Shown: positions 46,338 to 55,464 of the stretch, one piece after another | Position numbering within the stretch: position 1 is the stretch's first letter | Layout of the letters: each line of letters opens with the position of its first letter | Assembly (NCBI GenBank): GCA_963811885.1 | Contig: CAWETB010000012.1 | Coordinates: 1 to 64,000, forward strand | Source of the DNA: Gaiellasilicea sp963811885 | Lineage (GTDB): Bacteria; Actinomycetota; Thermoleophilia; Gaiellales; Gaiellaceae | Length of the DNA stretch: 64,000 nucleotides | Reading direction: 5' to 3' | Notes under the pieces: generated by a model | What the model was told of the DNA's origin: nothing | Databases searched by the model: none | The model's input: only the letters and a program-made list of their open reading frames with translations | Program-made: the position numbers and the translations under genes

Positions 46338-47723
46338 CTAGGCGCGGAGGACGACCTCGAGCGCGGTCCCGCGCCCGGGCCGTGAGCGGAGGTTGAAGCC
46401 GCCGTCGATCGTCTTCGCGCGGAGGCGCATGTTCTTCAGGCCCTGACCAGCCGCCGCCTCGGCTCCGTCGAAGCCGACGCCGTCGTCGCTGACGGTGACG
46501 ATCCGCCGTCCCAGCCGCTGGCCGATCCAGACCTCGGCGCGCTGCGCGCCTGCGTGCTTGCGGACGTTCGCGAGGCCTTCCTGGACGATCCTGAAGACCT
46601 CGATCTGCTCGTCCGGCGCGAGCAGGATCCTCGGGTCGATCTCGACGTCGACCTCGAGCACCCCGTCGGCGGTGAGGAACTCGACGTAGCGCCGCAGGGC
46701 CGCGTCGAAGGGAGCCGTGCCGCTCGCGGACGACAACGCGAGCACTGCGAAACGCGCCTCCTGCTGCGCCGCTGCGGCCGCCTCCTTCAGCTTCGGCAGC
46801 GTCTGCTCGAGCGGCGCTCCTGCCTCCAGCATGCTCGCGTGTGTCGAGACGGCGAAGAGGTACTGCGCGAGGCCGTCGTGGATCTCCCGCGCCACGCGGG
46901 CGCGTTCCTCCGCAACCGCGCGCCCGAACTCGGCGAAGCTGATCGCGCGCCAGACGCCGACGAGCAGCAGGCCGTACGCGAGCAGGCGGAGGAAGTCGCC
47001 CTGGGAGATGTAGTCGCTCGAGAGGCGGGGAGTGAGGACGTAGTGGAGCTCGGCGAACAGCGTCAGCGTGGCGCCGAGTGCCAGCCAGCTGTCGAGATCC
47101 TCTCCTCGGGCCCGGTAGCGGATCCCGAAGCCGAGCACCGCGAGCAACGCGAGCAGCGCCAGGAACGAGGTGGCGACCGTCAACTCGACTGCACGCACGC
47201 CGTCGCCGGACGAATCGAGCAGGGCCAACCGCGCGCCGAATCCCCGCAGCGGCAGCCAGACGGCGATCAGCGCTCCGATCAGGACCACGAGGCCGATCAG
47301 CAGCACGCGCTTCCGCGCGACGATGCGCGGCGCGGGGACGAGAGGCGCGAGCGCGATCAGCGTCGCCGCGAGCATCCGCGCAGCGATCGCCGCCCAGGCC
47401 TCGGGTGCGTCCTGATCCGAGCCGCCGAGCACGGGGAGGACCGAGAACGCGAGCGTCCCGACGCCGGCGACGAAGAAGCCCGCGGCGAGGAGCAGATCGA
47501 GCACCCGCCCTTCGACCGAGAAGCGGACACCCGCGAGGATCGCGACGATCGAGGCCGCGAGCACGACGGCGGTGTCGAGCACGAGCCGTCCTTCCGGCAG
47601 GTCGTAGGTGTTGCGGAGCGCCGGGTTGGTCAGAAAGAGCGCCGTCGCCGACCCGAGCAGGGCGACGAGCAGCAGCTCGCCGACGAGCCAGCTCTCGAAC
47701 GTGTCCTTGGCGTTTCTCTGCAC
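46338..47723 (-). CDS. Membrane sensor histidine kinase (HisKA_3 type)
   Basis: A 461-aa protein with about eight N-terminal membrane spans (residues 13-255), then HisKA_3 with phospho-His in ARVAREIHDGLAQYLFAV and HATPase_c (EGLANVRKHAGAQ, DDGVGFDG, GQGLKNMRLRAK). Divergent from the NarL regulator 42 nt away, its likely partner. Stimulus unknown. Confidence 0.92.
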   Translation of the reverse strand: MQRNAKDTFESWLVGELLLVALLGSATALFLTNPALRNTYDLPEGRLVLDTAVVLAASIVAILAGVRFSVEGRVLDLLLAAGFFVAGVGTLAFSVLPVLGGSDQDAPEAWAAIAARMLAATLIALAPLVPAPRIVARKRVLLIGLVVLIGALIAVWLPLRGFGARLALLDSSGDGVRAVELTVATSFLALLALLAVLGFGIRYRARGEDLDSWLALGATLTLFAELHYVLTPRLSSDYISQGDFLRLLAYGLLLVGVWRAISFAEFGRAVAEERARVAREIHDGLAQYLFAVSTHASMLEAGAPLEQTLPKLKEAAAAAQQEARFAVLALSSASGTAPFDAALRRYVEFLTADGVLEVDVEIDPRILLAPDEQIEVFRIVQEGLANVRKHAGAQRAEVWIGQRLGRRIVTVSDDGVGFDGAEAAAGQGLKNMRLRAKTIDGGFNLRSRPGRGTALEVVLRA

Positions 47724-47765
47724 GTCCCCCTAATCGGCAGCGGACGACCTGCCGATGAGTGGGAC

Positions 47766-48410
47766 ATGGCGGAGCGAATTCTCGTCGTCGACGACCATCC
47801 CCTCACGCGCGACGCGCTCGGGTCGCTGCTGGCCCAGGGCGGCTTCGACGTGGTCGGCGAGGCGGCTGACGGCGCCGAGGCGCTGGAGCTCGCCGCCGAG
47901 CTCCAGCCCGACCTCGTCCTGCTCGATCTCTCCATGCCCGGCCTCGACGGGCTGGCGGCGCTGCCGCGTCTGCGCGCCGCGGCTCCCGGCTGCGAGGTCG
48001 TCGTCCTGACGGCGTCCGGCACCGAGGAGAACCTGCTCGCGGCGATTCGCGCGGGTGCAGCCGGCTACCTCTTGAAGAGCGAGCCGCCCGAGCGGATCGT
48101 CTCGTTCCTCCGCGGCGTCGCCAACGGCGAGGCGGCGCTGTCCGGCGAGGTCGCCAGGCGCCTGCTCGACCAGCTGCGCAGCGGCGGCCGGATCGGCGGC
48201 GGCGTTCCCAACGACATCGCCGGCGCGCTGTCGGCGCGCGAGGTCGAGGTGCTGCTCCTGCTCGACGAGCATCTCTCGACCGACGACATCGCCAAGCGGC
48301 TCTTCATCTCCGAGCACACCGTGCGCTCGCACGTGAAGAGCATGCTCCGCAAGCTCGGCGTCTCGTCGCGCCGGGATGCGCTCGAGCAGCTCGCGCTCGC
48401 GCGCCGCTGA
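47766..48410 (+). CDS. NarL/FixJ-family response regulator
   Basis: A 214-aa regulator: receiver with DDHPLTRDALGSLL, Asp in LVLLDLSMPGLDG and Lys in GYLLKSE, then a LuxR-type helix-turn-helix (LSAREVEVLLLLDEHLSTDDIAKRLFISEHTVRSH VKSML region). ATG 47766. Paired with the membrane kinase next to it. Confidence 0.94.
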   Translation: MAERILVVDDHPLTRDALGSLLAQGGFDVVGEAADGAEALELAAELQPDLVLLDLSMPGLDGLAALPRLRAAAPGCEVVVLTASGTEENLLAAIRAGAAGYLLKSEPPERIVSFLRGVANGEAALSGEVARRLLDQLRSGGRIGGGVPNDIAGALSAREVEVLLLLDEHLSTDDIAKRLFISEHTVRSHVKSMLRKLGVSSRRDALEQLALARR

Positions 48411-48538
48411 CTCGAGGAAGCTCCCTCACGCTGGGGGATGCGATTCCCAAACGATGGGCGTTCAACGTCCGCGCCTTCTCGCCGATGTTGGAAGTGCGCG
48501 TTTTCCTTCCAGGGAGCGTTGCGGCGGCGAAAGACAGA
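48411..48538. other. Intergenic stretch between regulator and hydrolase genes
   Basis: About 130 bp between converging genes with no supported frame or RNA. The hydrolase terminator lies at its far edge. Confidence 0.4.
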
Positions 48539-48564
48539 GAACGGTCGGCGGAAGCCGGCCGTTC
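48539..48564 (-). terminator. Rho-independent terminator of the HDAC-like gene
   Basis: On the minus strand GAACGGCCGGC-TTCC-GCCGACCGTTC (11-bp stem, one G-U) is followed by TCTGTCTTTC. It begins 6 nt after the gene's stop. It is one of few hairpins here with a T-rich tail. Confidence 0.7.
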
Positions 48565-48570
48565 GCGTTT

Positions 48571-49449
48571 TCAGGTGCCGCTGAAGCCGCGGTGGGCCGC
48601 GGCCACGAGTGTCGGCAGCGTCTCGAGGTTGTAGCCGCCTTCGAGCACGGCGGCGACGCGCGGGCCGAGTGCGGCGCAACGCTCGGCGAGCTCCCGGAAT
48701 CCGTCCTCCGACACCTCCATCTGCGCCAGCGGGTCGGCCCGGTGCGCGTCGAAGCCGGCCGAGACGAGGACGAGGTCCGGCCCGAACGCACGCACCGCCG
48801 GCTCGACCGACGTCTCGAACGCGCTCCGGTAGTCGTCGTCTCCCGAATGCGCCGGCAGCGGGATGTTCAGCGTCGACTCGTCGCTCGTGCCCGGGCCGCC
48901 GGAACCCGGCCAGAACGGCCACTGATGGAGCGAGACGAAGAAGACGGTGTCGTCGCCGCGGAACAGTTCCTCGGTGCCGTTGCCGTGATGGACGTCGAAG
49001 TCGACGATGGCGACGCGCGCGAGCCCGAGCTCCTCCTGGGCGTACCGCGCCGCGACCGCCACGTTGTTGACGAGGCAGAAGCCCATCGCCCGCCCGGCGA
49101 GCGCGTGGTGCCCGGGCGGCCGGACGAGCGCGAAGCCGCCGCGGTCGACGGCCTCGAGCGTGATCCCGGCCGCGAGCGTCGCCGCCTGCCACGACGTCTT
49201 CGAGCAGACGGTGTCGGCGTCGAGCTGAACCGGGCGGTCGATCGCCTGCAGCAGCTCCAGGTAGCCGTGCTCGTGGACGCGCGCAAGCTGCTCGTACGTC
49301 GCTTCCCGCTCGACGACCTCGCCCTCGAGCACGAGCAGCCGGTCGGGGCGCTCGGGGTGGTCGCCCGTCGGGTGCAGGTGAGCGAGGACCGGGTTCGTCA
49401 GGAGCTCGACAGCGCCTCCAGTCGGCGGGTGAGCCGCCCGAGGCCCCAT
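48571..49449 (-). CDS. Histone deacetylase-like zinc amidohydrolase
   Basis: A 292-aa enzyme of the arginase/deacetylase fold: PTGDHPERPDRL, VRPPGHHALAGRAMGFCLVNN (catalytic His pair), VDFDVHHGNGTEELF (zinc Asp and His), VSLHQWPFWPG, VLVSAGFDAHRADPLA (zinc Asp). Bacterial members act on acetylpolyamines or acetoin-linked proteins; substrate unknown. ATG 49449 overlaps the exonuclease end by 52 nt; the conserved part begins about 15 residues later, so the exact start is uncertain. Confidence 0.9.
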   Translation of the reverse strand: MGPRAAHPPTGGAVELLTNPVLAHLHPTGDHPERPDRLLVLEGEVVEREATYEQLARVHEHGYLELLQAIDRPVQLDADTVCSKTSWQAATLAAGITLEAVDRGGFALVRPPGHHALAGRAMGFCLVNNVAVAARYAQEELGLARVAIVDFDVHHGNGTEELFRGDDTVFFVSLHQWPFWPGSGGPGTSDESTLNIPLPAHSGDDDYRSAFETSVEPAVRAFGPDLVLVSAGFDAHRADPLAQMEVSEDGFRELAERCAALGPRVAAVLEGGYNLETLPTLVAAAHRGFSGT

Positions 49450-50240
49450 TCCTCGGCGAGCGCGGCCGCCCGCTCCCAGGTCGGCTGCTGGTCCTCGAGT
49501 TTCGGCAGCGGCGCCTCGCGATCCATCGTCGCGATGTGCCGGTAGAGGCGCAGCGCGTCCGCCTCCGCGGCGAAGCGGCCCTGCTCGAGCGCCTCCTCGA
49601 GGCTGCCGTACTGGGCGAGCACCGAGGCGGCCGTCTTCGCGCCGACTCCGCGGGCGCCCGGGATCTTGTCCGACGGGTCGCCTCGCAGCGCGATGAAGTC
49701 CGGCACCTGCGCGGGGTCGACGCCGTAGCGCTCGCGCACTTCTGCCGGCCCGATCCTGGTGAGCGGCCCGCCGCCCACCTGCGGCTGCAGCACGATCGTC
49801 CGCTCGCCGACGAGCTGGAACGTGTCGCGGTCGCCGCTCGCGACGATGGCCGTACCGCCGCGGGCTTCCTCGAACGCCACGCCCGCGGCGAGGAAGTCGT
49901 CGGCCTCGTAGCCGTCCGCTTTCGCCGGCGCGAAGCCCATCGCCTCGACGAGCTGCGGCGCCAGGTCGAGCTGGTCGAGCAGCTCCTTGTCGAACTGGCG
50001 CCCGGACTGGTAGGCGGGCAGAGCCGTGTGCCTGTAGGTCGGCACGGTGAGCGTGTCCCAGGCGGCGAGCACGGCGCGCGGAGACTCTTCCTCCCAGAGC
50101 CGGATCAGCAGGCCGCCGACGCCGTCGAGCAGGTTGCCGCCGCCGCCGTCGGCGCGCCGGATCGACTTCGGCAGCGCGTGGTAGTAGCGGTGCGCGAACG
50201 AGTCGCCGTCGACGATCAGGAGCGGCCGTTCGGCGCTCAA
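49398..50240 (-). CDS. Stand-alone 5'-3' exonuclease/flap endonuclease (Pol I N-terminal type)
   Basis: A 280-aa nuclease: LLIVDGDSFAHRYYHAL (first metal Asp), AWDTLTVPTYRHTALPAYQSGR, GYEADDFLA, IVASGDRDTFQLV (acidic cluster), and helix-hairpin-helix DFIALRGDPSDKIPGARGVGAKTA. No polymerase domain follows. TTG 50240 overlaps the upstream stop (TTGA). Likely in flap or primer removal. Confidence 0.9.
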   Translation of the reverse strand: MSAERPLLIVDGDSFAHRYYHALPKSIRRADGGGGNLLDGVGGLLIRLWEEESPRAVLAAWDTLTVPTYRHTALPAYQSGRQFDKELLDQLDLAPQLVEAMGFAPAKADGYEADDFLAAGVAFEEARGGTAIVASGDRDTFQLVGERTIVLQPQVGGGPLTRIGPAEVRERYGVDPAQVPDFIALRGDPSDKIPGARGVGAKTAASVLAQYGSLEEALEQGRFAAEADALRLYRHIATMDREAPLPKLEDQQPTWERAAALAEEWGLGRLTRRLEALSSS

Positions 50241-50758
50241 TGGACCGCGATCTTGAGCGCGACGAGGATCAGCCCGAGAAACCCGTTCACGGCTCCGACG
50301 GCGATTGCCGCCGGCCAGCGGTCGTAGCTCCGCCAGCCGACGAGGATGCCCCAGCCGAGGAGCTGGAGGACGGCGAGCGCGAGCGCAATGCTTGCGCCGA
50401 CATTCGCCGACCAGACGCCGGCCCACGCGAGCGCGAGGGCTGCACCTGGGACGAAGCCCGCCTCCACGAGTGGCCATTCGCGGCGGGTCAGCTCGACCAG
50501 TCGAGACAGAACGAACCCGTGGCCGAACGCAATCCGCTCGCCCACCGCCTCCGACCACGCGTGTGCGACCGCGAAGACGAGCGTGGTCGAGAGCAGCGTC
50601 AACGTCATCTCCTGCGCCGTGGCCTCGGTCACGTCGAGCGCGGCGACGAGCGACGTGGCGAGGATCGAGCCGTAGATGGCCGCGCTGAACTTCCGCTCGT
50701 CGGCATCGGACAGAGCCTTGCCCGAGACTGCGCGGGCCGTCGTGCGATGTGGGATCAC
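50237..50758 (-). CDS. Membrane protein with four spans
   Basis: A 173-aa protein. A short soluble N-terminus (VIPHRTTARAVSGKALSDAD) leads into spans near residues 25-45, 50-70, 105-130 and 145-170. Not recognised. Coupled on both sides by GTGA/TTGA overlaps to the acyltransferase and exonuclease. Confidence 0.7.
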   Translation of the reverse strand: MIPHRTTARAVSGKALSDADERKFSAAIYGSILATSLVAALDVTEATAQEMTLTLLSTTLVFAVAHAWSEAVGERIAFGHGFVLSRLVELTRREWPLVEAGFVPGAALALAWAGVWSANVGASIALALAVLQLLGWGILVGWRSYDRWPAAIAVGAVNGFLGLILVALKIAVH

Positions 50759-51366
50759 GCCGAGCGCTCGAGCTCGCCGATCGCCGCCATCAGCCGCTCG
50801 GTCGCGACCTGCGGTGCATCCTCGCGGCCCGCGAGGTCGTCGAGCTGGATCGGTGGCCCGTATGCGACACGCAACCTCGCCAGCCGGCCGAGCCGGTCGG
50901 TGCCGACGATCCCCGCCGGAACGAGCGGGACCCCGGCCTCGAGTGCGATCCGCGCCGCGCCTGTGTGTGCACGCGCCTCGTACTTCTTCCGCATCCCCTT
51001 CTTCCGCCGCGTGCCCTCCGGGAACATGACGACGATGTGCCCCTCGCGGCAGAGCTGCGCGGCGGTCTCGAGGGCGGCGGTGTCGTGCTCGCCGCGGCGC
51101 ACGGGGAACGCGCCGGCCGCGGTCGCGAATTGCTTGAACGGCGTCCAGAAGAGCTCCGACTTGGCCATGAAGCGCAGGTAGCGCTCCGGGAAGAGCGGCA
51201 GTCCGAGCGGCCACGGGTCGAAGTTCGAATTGTGGTTCGCGGCGAGCACGTACGGGCCGTCGGGGAGATGCTCGCGGCCCCGCGCGCGCAGCCGGAAGAG
51301 GCCGTAGAGCAGCGGCCAGCTGAGGGCTGCCACGAGGATGTAGACAGGGCTCGGCCGGGGCGCCAT
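50755..51366 (-). CDS. 1-acyl-sn-glycerol-3-phosphate acyltransferase (PlsC-like)
   Basis: A 203-aa membrane-linked acyltransferase: one N-terminal span (YILVAALSWPLLYGLF), the catalytic NHNSNFD (H-x4-D), VVMFPEGTRRKKG and GVPLVPAGIVGT. It transfers an acyl chain to lysophosphatidate in phospholipid synthesis. ATG 51366 has ATACT sequence just upstream on the minus strand. Divergent from topA by 40 nt. Confidence 0.9.
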   Translation of the reverse strand: MAPRPSPVYILVAALSWPLLYGLFRLRARGREHLPDGPYVLAANHNSNFDPWPLGLPLFPERYLRFMAKSELFWTPFKQFATAAGAFPVRRGEHDTAALETAAQLCREGHIVVMFPEGTRRKKGMRKKYEARAHTGAARIALEAGVPLVPAGIVGTDRLGRLARLRVAYGPPIQLDDLAGREDAPQVATERLMAAIGELERSA

Positions 51367-51406
51367 ACGAGGAGTATCCCAATGCGTAGCTAACGTGTCC
51401 CGCGCC

Positions 51407-53981
51407 ATGCCGAAGAAGCTTGTGATCGTCGAGAGCCCCGCGAAGGCGAAGACCATCGCGGGTTATCTCGGCGCGGATTACGACGTCGAGTCGAGCATCG
51501 GGCACATCCGCGACCTCCCGAATCGCGCCAGCGACGTGCCCAAGGAGCAGCGCGCCAAGTACGGGACGATGGGCGTCGCGATCGACTCCGACTTCGAGCC
51601 GCTCTACATCGTCGACGCCGACAAGAAGGCCAAGGTCAACGAGCTGAAGAAGAAGCTCAAGGACGCCGACGAGCTCCTGCTCGCGACGGACGAGGACCGC
51701 GAAGGCGAGGCGATCGCCTGGCATCTGCTGCAGGAGCTGAAGCCGAAGGTGCCGGTGCGGCGGATGGTGTTCCACGAGATCACCCGCGACGCGATCCAGC
51801 GTGCGCTCGGCGAGACGCGTGACGTCGACCAGCGCCTCGTCGACGCACAGGAGACGCGCCGCATCCTCGACCGGCTCTACGGCTACGAGGTCTCGCCGGT
51901 GCTCTGGAAGAAGGTGATGCAGGGCCTGTCCGCAGGACGTGTCCAGTCGGTCGCCGTGCGGCTCGTCGTCGAGCGCGAGCGCGAGCGCCGTGCCTTCGTC
52001 AGCGCCGGGTACTGGGACATCAGCGGCACGTTCGATCCCGGCTCGTTCGAGGCCCGTCTCGCGGCCCTCGACGGCAAGCGCGTCGCCCAGGGCCGCGACT
52101 TCACCCAGCAGGGCGAGCTCAAGTCGGACGACCTCGCCCGGCTCGACGAGACGCAGGCGCGGGAGCTCGCGGCCGAGCTCGAGGGCCTCACCTTCGCCGT
52201 CCGCTCCGCCGACGAGAAGCCGTACACGCGCCGCCCCGCCGCCCCGTTCATGACCTCGACCCTGCAGCAGGAGGCGAGCCGCAAGCTCCGCTACACCTCG
52301 CAGACGACGATGCGCGTCGCCCAGCGGCTGTACGAGAACGGCTACATCACCTACATGCGCACCGACTCGACGACGCTGTCGGAGTCGGCGCTGACCGCGG
52401 CGAGGCGCCAGGCCGTCGAGCTCTACGGCGCCGACTCGATCCCCGAGCAGCCGCGCCGGTACAGCCGCAAGGTCAAGAACGCCCAGGAGGCGCACGAGGC
52501 GATCCGGCCCGCCGGCGACTCCTTCCGGACGCCGAAGGAGCTCGAGCGCGAGCTGAACCGGGACGAGTTGGCCCTCTACGACCTGATCTGGAAGCGCACG
52601 CTCGCCTCGCAGATGGCGGACGCCCGCGGGCTGACCGTCTCGCTGCGGCTGGGCACGACGACGCCGACCGGGCGCGACGCCGAGTTCTCAGCCTCCGGCA
52701 CCGTGATCACGTTCCGCGGCTTCCTCGCCGCGTACGAGGAGAGCCGCGACGACGAGACGGAGAAGGAGGAGGAGCGCCCGCTCCCGCACCTGAAGCCGGG
52801 CGACGAGCTGAAGGCGCTCCAGCTCGAGCCGGAGGGCCACGCGACCACGCCGCCCTCGCGCTACACCGAGGCGAGCCTCGTCCAGGCGCTCGAGGAGCGC
52901 GGGATCGGCCGGCCGTCCACGTACGCCTCGATCATCGGCACGATCCTCGACCGCGGCTACGTCTTCAAGCGCGGCACCGCGCTGGTGCCGTCCTTCCTCG
53001 CCTTCGCGGTCACCGGGCTGCTCGAGCAGCACTTCGGCCGCCTCGTCGACTACTCCTTCACCGCCCAGATGGAGGACGACCTCGACCGCATTGCGGCCGG
53101 CGAGCAGGAGCGGGTCGACTGGCTGCGCCACTTCTACTTCGGCGGCAACGGGGACGAGGGCCTGCACGCCCTCGTCTCGGATCTCTCCGAGATCGACGCG
53201 CGCGCCGTCAACTCGCTGCCGCTCGGCGACAGCGGCATCGTGCTCCGGGTCGGACGCTACGGCCCGTACGTCGAGCGGGGCGAGGAGCGCGCGAGCGTCC
53301 CGGAGGACATGGCGCCGGACGAGCTGACGATCGAGAAGGCGGAGGAGCTGCTGTCGGCGCCGTCGGGCGACCGCGTACTCGGCACGCACCCGGAGTGGGG
53401 CACCGAGATCGCCGCGAAGGCCGGCCGCTACGGCCCGTACGTGACCGAGGTGCTGCCCGAGGGTGCGACCGACAAGCCCCGCACCGCCTCGCTCTTCCAG
53501 TCGATGTCGCCCGAGACGGTGACGATCGAGGACGCGGTTCGGCTGCTGTCGCTGCCGCGAGTGCTGGGAGCGGATCCGGCCGACGGCGTCGAGGTGACGG
53601 CCCAGAACGGCCGCTACGGCCCGTACGTCAAGAAGGACACCGAATCGCGGTCGCTCGACGGGCGAGGAGCAGCTGTTCACGATCTCGCTCGAGGACGCGC
53701 TGGCGCTGCTCGCGAAGCCGAAGGAGCGACGCGGCCGCGGGCAGGCCAAGCCGCCGCTGCGCGAGCTCGGCCCCGACCCGGTCAGCAGCAAGCCGGTGGT
53801 GCTCAAGGAGGGCCGTTTCGGCCCCTACGTGACCGACGGGGAGACGAACGCGAGCCTTCGGCGCGGCGACGATCCCGAGACGGTCACGATCGAGCGGGCG
53901 GCCGAGTTGCTCGCCGACAGGCGCTCGAAAGGCCCCGCGCCGAAGCGGAAGCGCGGCGGCGGCAAGCGCTCTGCGGCGTAG
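51407..53981 (+). CDS. topA: DNA topoisomerase I, one frame break
   Basis: A type IA topoisomerase, 857 aa after correction. TOPRIM KKLVIVESPAKAKTIAGYLG and LLLATDEDREGEAIAW; active-site Tyr316 in YITYMRTDST; GIGRPSTYASII. The C-terminus has four or more copies of the G-R-Y/F-G-P-Y-V repeat in place of Cys4 zinc fingers, as in actinobacteria. A basic tail ends the protein (KRKRGGGKRSAA). One extra base near 53665 breaks the frame between repeats. ATG 51407 gives the canonical start; GTG 51395 is four codons upstream. Confidence 0.95.
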
Positions 53982-54232
53982 TCCGAACCAACCTGCAAAC
54001 TTTCTGTGCCAACCGGCGTCTGTCTCTAGGAGGGCGCGATCAGACGCGCTAGCGTGCTACGCGCGAAAACCGATTCCCGCCCCTCACCGGAATAGACTAG
54101 AAGGGCTCGCCGTTTTGAGCTTGTAACAGGTCCGCGGGTCCCGTACCCCTGGCAAAAGCAGGATTGACAGCGTATGGTGCGTAAGTTTGTAGCCGCTATC
54201 GAAGCTTCGCCGGAAAGGGTTGACTTTCGACT
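53982..54232 (+). promoter_or_regulatory. Upstream region of the primary sigma factor gene
   Basis: A 250-bp gap, more AT-rich than its surroundings. TTGACA (54164-54169) is a perfect -35 hexamer, but no single convincing -10 stands at 16-18 nt; TAAGTT (54182) is too close. TAGACT is present near 54095. GGAAAGGG lies upstream of the TTG start. I see no gene in the gap. Confidence 0.45.
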
Positions 54233-55321
54233 TTGACGCAGAACCAGCTGATCGAACTGATTGAGTCGGACCAGGTCAAGGCGCTCGTCGAGCGCTCGGA
54301 GGAGCGCGGGGTGATCGAGCCCGCCGAGTTCGAGGCGTTCGTGCTCGAGCACGACCTGACGGAGGATGAGACGGAGCAGCTGACGCGCGAGCTGGAGACC
54401 CTCGGCCTCGAGGTCGGGCAGTCGCGCGCGGCGAAGGACAAGGCCGAGAAGGAAGCCGAGAAGGAGAAGGAGGAGGCCGAGCCGGCCCCCGTCGCCGTCG
54501 CCACCGGTGCCGCGGACAGCCTCCAGCTCTTCCTCGCCGACGTCGGCCGGCACAAGCTGCTGAACGCCGCCCAGGAGGTGCAGCTCGCGAAGCTGATCGA
54601 GCGCGGCGATCCCGTTGCGAAGCGGACGATGATCGAGTCGAACCTGCGACTCGTCGTCTCGATCGCCAAGGGCTACCGCGGCCTCGGCGTCCCGTTCCTG
54701 GATCTGATCCAGGAGGGCACGCTCGGCCTCAACCGCGCCGTCGAGAAGTTCGACTGGCGCCGCGGGTTCAAGTTCTCGACCTACGCCACCTGGTGGATCC
54801 GCCAGTCGGTGCAGCGCGCCGTCGCCAACCACGCACGGACGATCCGCGTGCCCGTCCACGTCGTCGAGCGGCAGCAGAAGCTGTCGCGCGCCGCACGCCG
54901 GCTCGAGGTCGAGCTCGGCCGCGAGGCGACGAAGGAAGAGCTCGCGGAGGCCACCGGCCTGCCGATCCAGCACGTCGACGAGGCGCTCGGCGCCGCGCAC
55001 GCGTCCGTCTCGCTGAACCAGACGGTCGGTGCCGACGACGAGGGTGAGCTCGGTGACCTCTTCGCCGACCGCGAGGCGGCCGACCCGTTCGACGAGGCGG
55101 AGGAGTCGCTGCGCAAGCAGGGCGTCCGCCGCGCGCTCGACGCGCTCCCCGAGCGCGAGCGGCGCATCCTCGAGCTTCGGTTCGGCTTCGAGGGCGAGCC
55201 GTGGACGCTGGAGGCGATCGGGCACGAGCTCGATCTCACCCGCGAGCGTGTCCGCCAGCTCGAGGGCCAGGCGCTCTCGCGGCTTGCGGCGCTGCGCGAC
55301 CTCGCCTCGCTCGCCGCGTAA
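54233..55321 (+). CDS. rpoD: Primary RNA polymerase sigma factor
   Basis: A 362-aa sigma-70 protein: short region 1, then LFLADVGRHKLLNAAQEVQLAKLIERGD (1.2), NLRLVVSIAKGYRG (2.1), FLDLIQEGTLGLNRAVEKFDWRRGFKFSTYATWWIRQSVQRAV (2.2-2.4 region), region 3 with RAARRLEVELGREATKEELAEATG, and 4.2 TLEAIGHELDLTRERVRQLEGQAL. Residues 70-85 are a Lys/Glu run. TTG 54233 starts MTQNQLIELIESDQ. The strong hairpin after it ends the unit. Confidence 0.95.
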   Translation: MTQNQLIELIESDQVKALVERSEERGVIEPAEFEAFVLEHDLTEDETEQLTRELETLGLEVGQSRAAKDKAEKEAEKEKEEAEPAPVAVATGAADSLQLFLADVGRHKLLNAAQEVQLAKLIERGDPVAKRTMIESNLRLVVSIAKGYRGLGVPFLDLIQEGTLGLNRAVEKFDWRRGFKFSTYATWWIRQSVQRAVANHARTIRVPVHVVERQQKLSRAARRLEVELGREATKEELAEATGLPIQHVDEALGAAHASVSLNQTVGADDEGELGDLFADREAADPFDEAEESLRKQGVRRALDALPERERRILELRFGFEGEPWTLEAIGHELDLTRERVRQLEGQALSRLAALRDLASLAA

Positions 55322-55347
55322 GCGGAAGCCGCATTCGCAACGACCTC

Positions 55348-55371
55348 GTAGGGCGGCTCCGGCCGCCCTAC
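55348..55371 (+). terminator. Terminator of the sigma factor gene
   Basis: GTAGGGCGGC-TCCG-GCCGCCCTAC, a 10-bp perfect stem followed by TTGCGTT, 27 nt after the stop. Confidence 0.75.
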
Positions 55372-55464
55372 TTGCGTTAAGTCGCCGCGTTCGATTTGCG
55401 TCCGGCGGCGTGACTCCTGGATACTCCCGCTGAACCCGGGGGTGCCGGATTGAAAGGAGACACT

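Noticed and set aside
46554..48410. 618-codon open frame upstream of the NarL regulator
   Set aside because: The first 400 codons are the reverse of the kinase gene. The real gene starts at ATG 47766.
48571..49449. Acetoin utilisation operon protein (AcuC)
   Set aside because: The fold matches, but no acetoin genes are nearby, so only the family-level call is kept.
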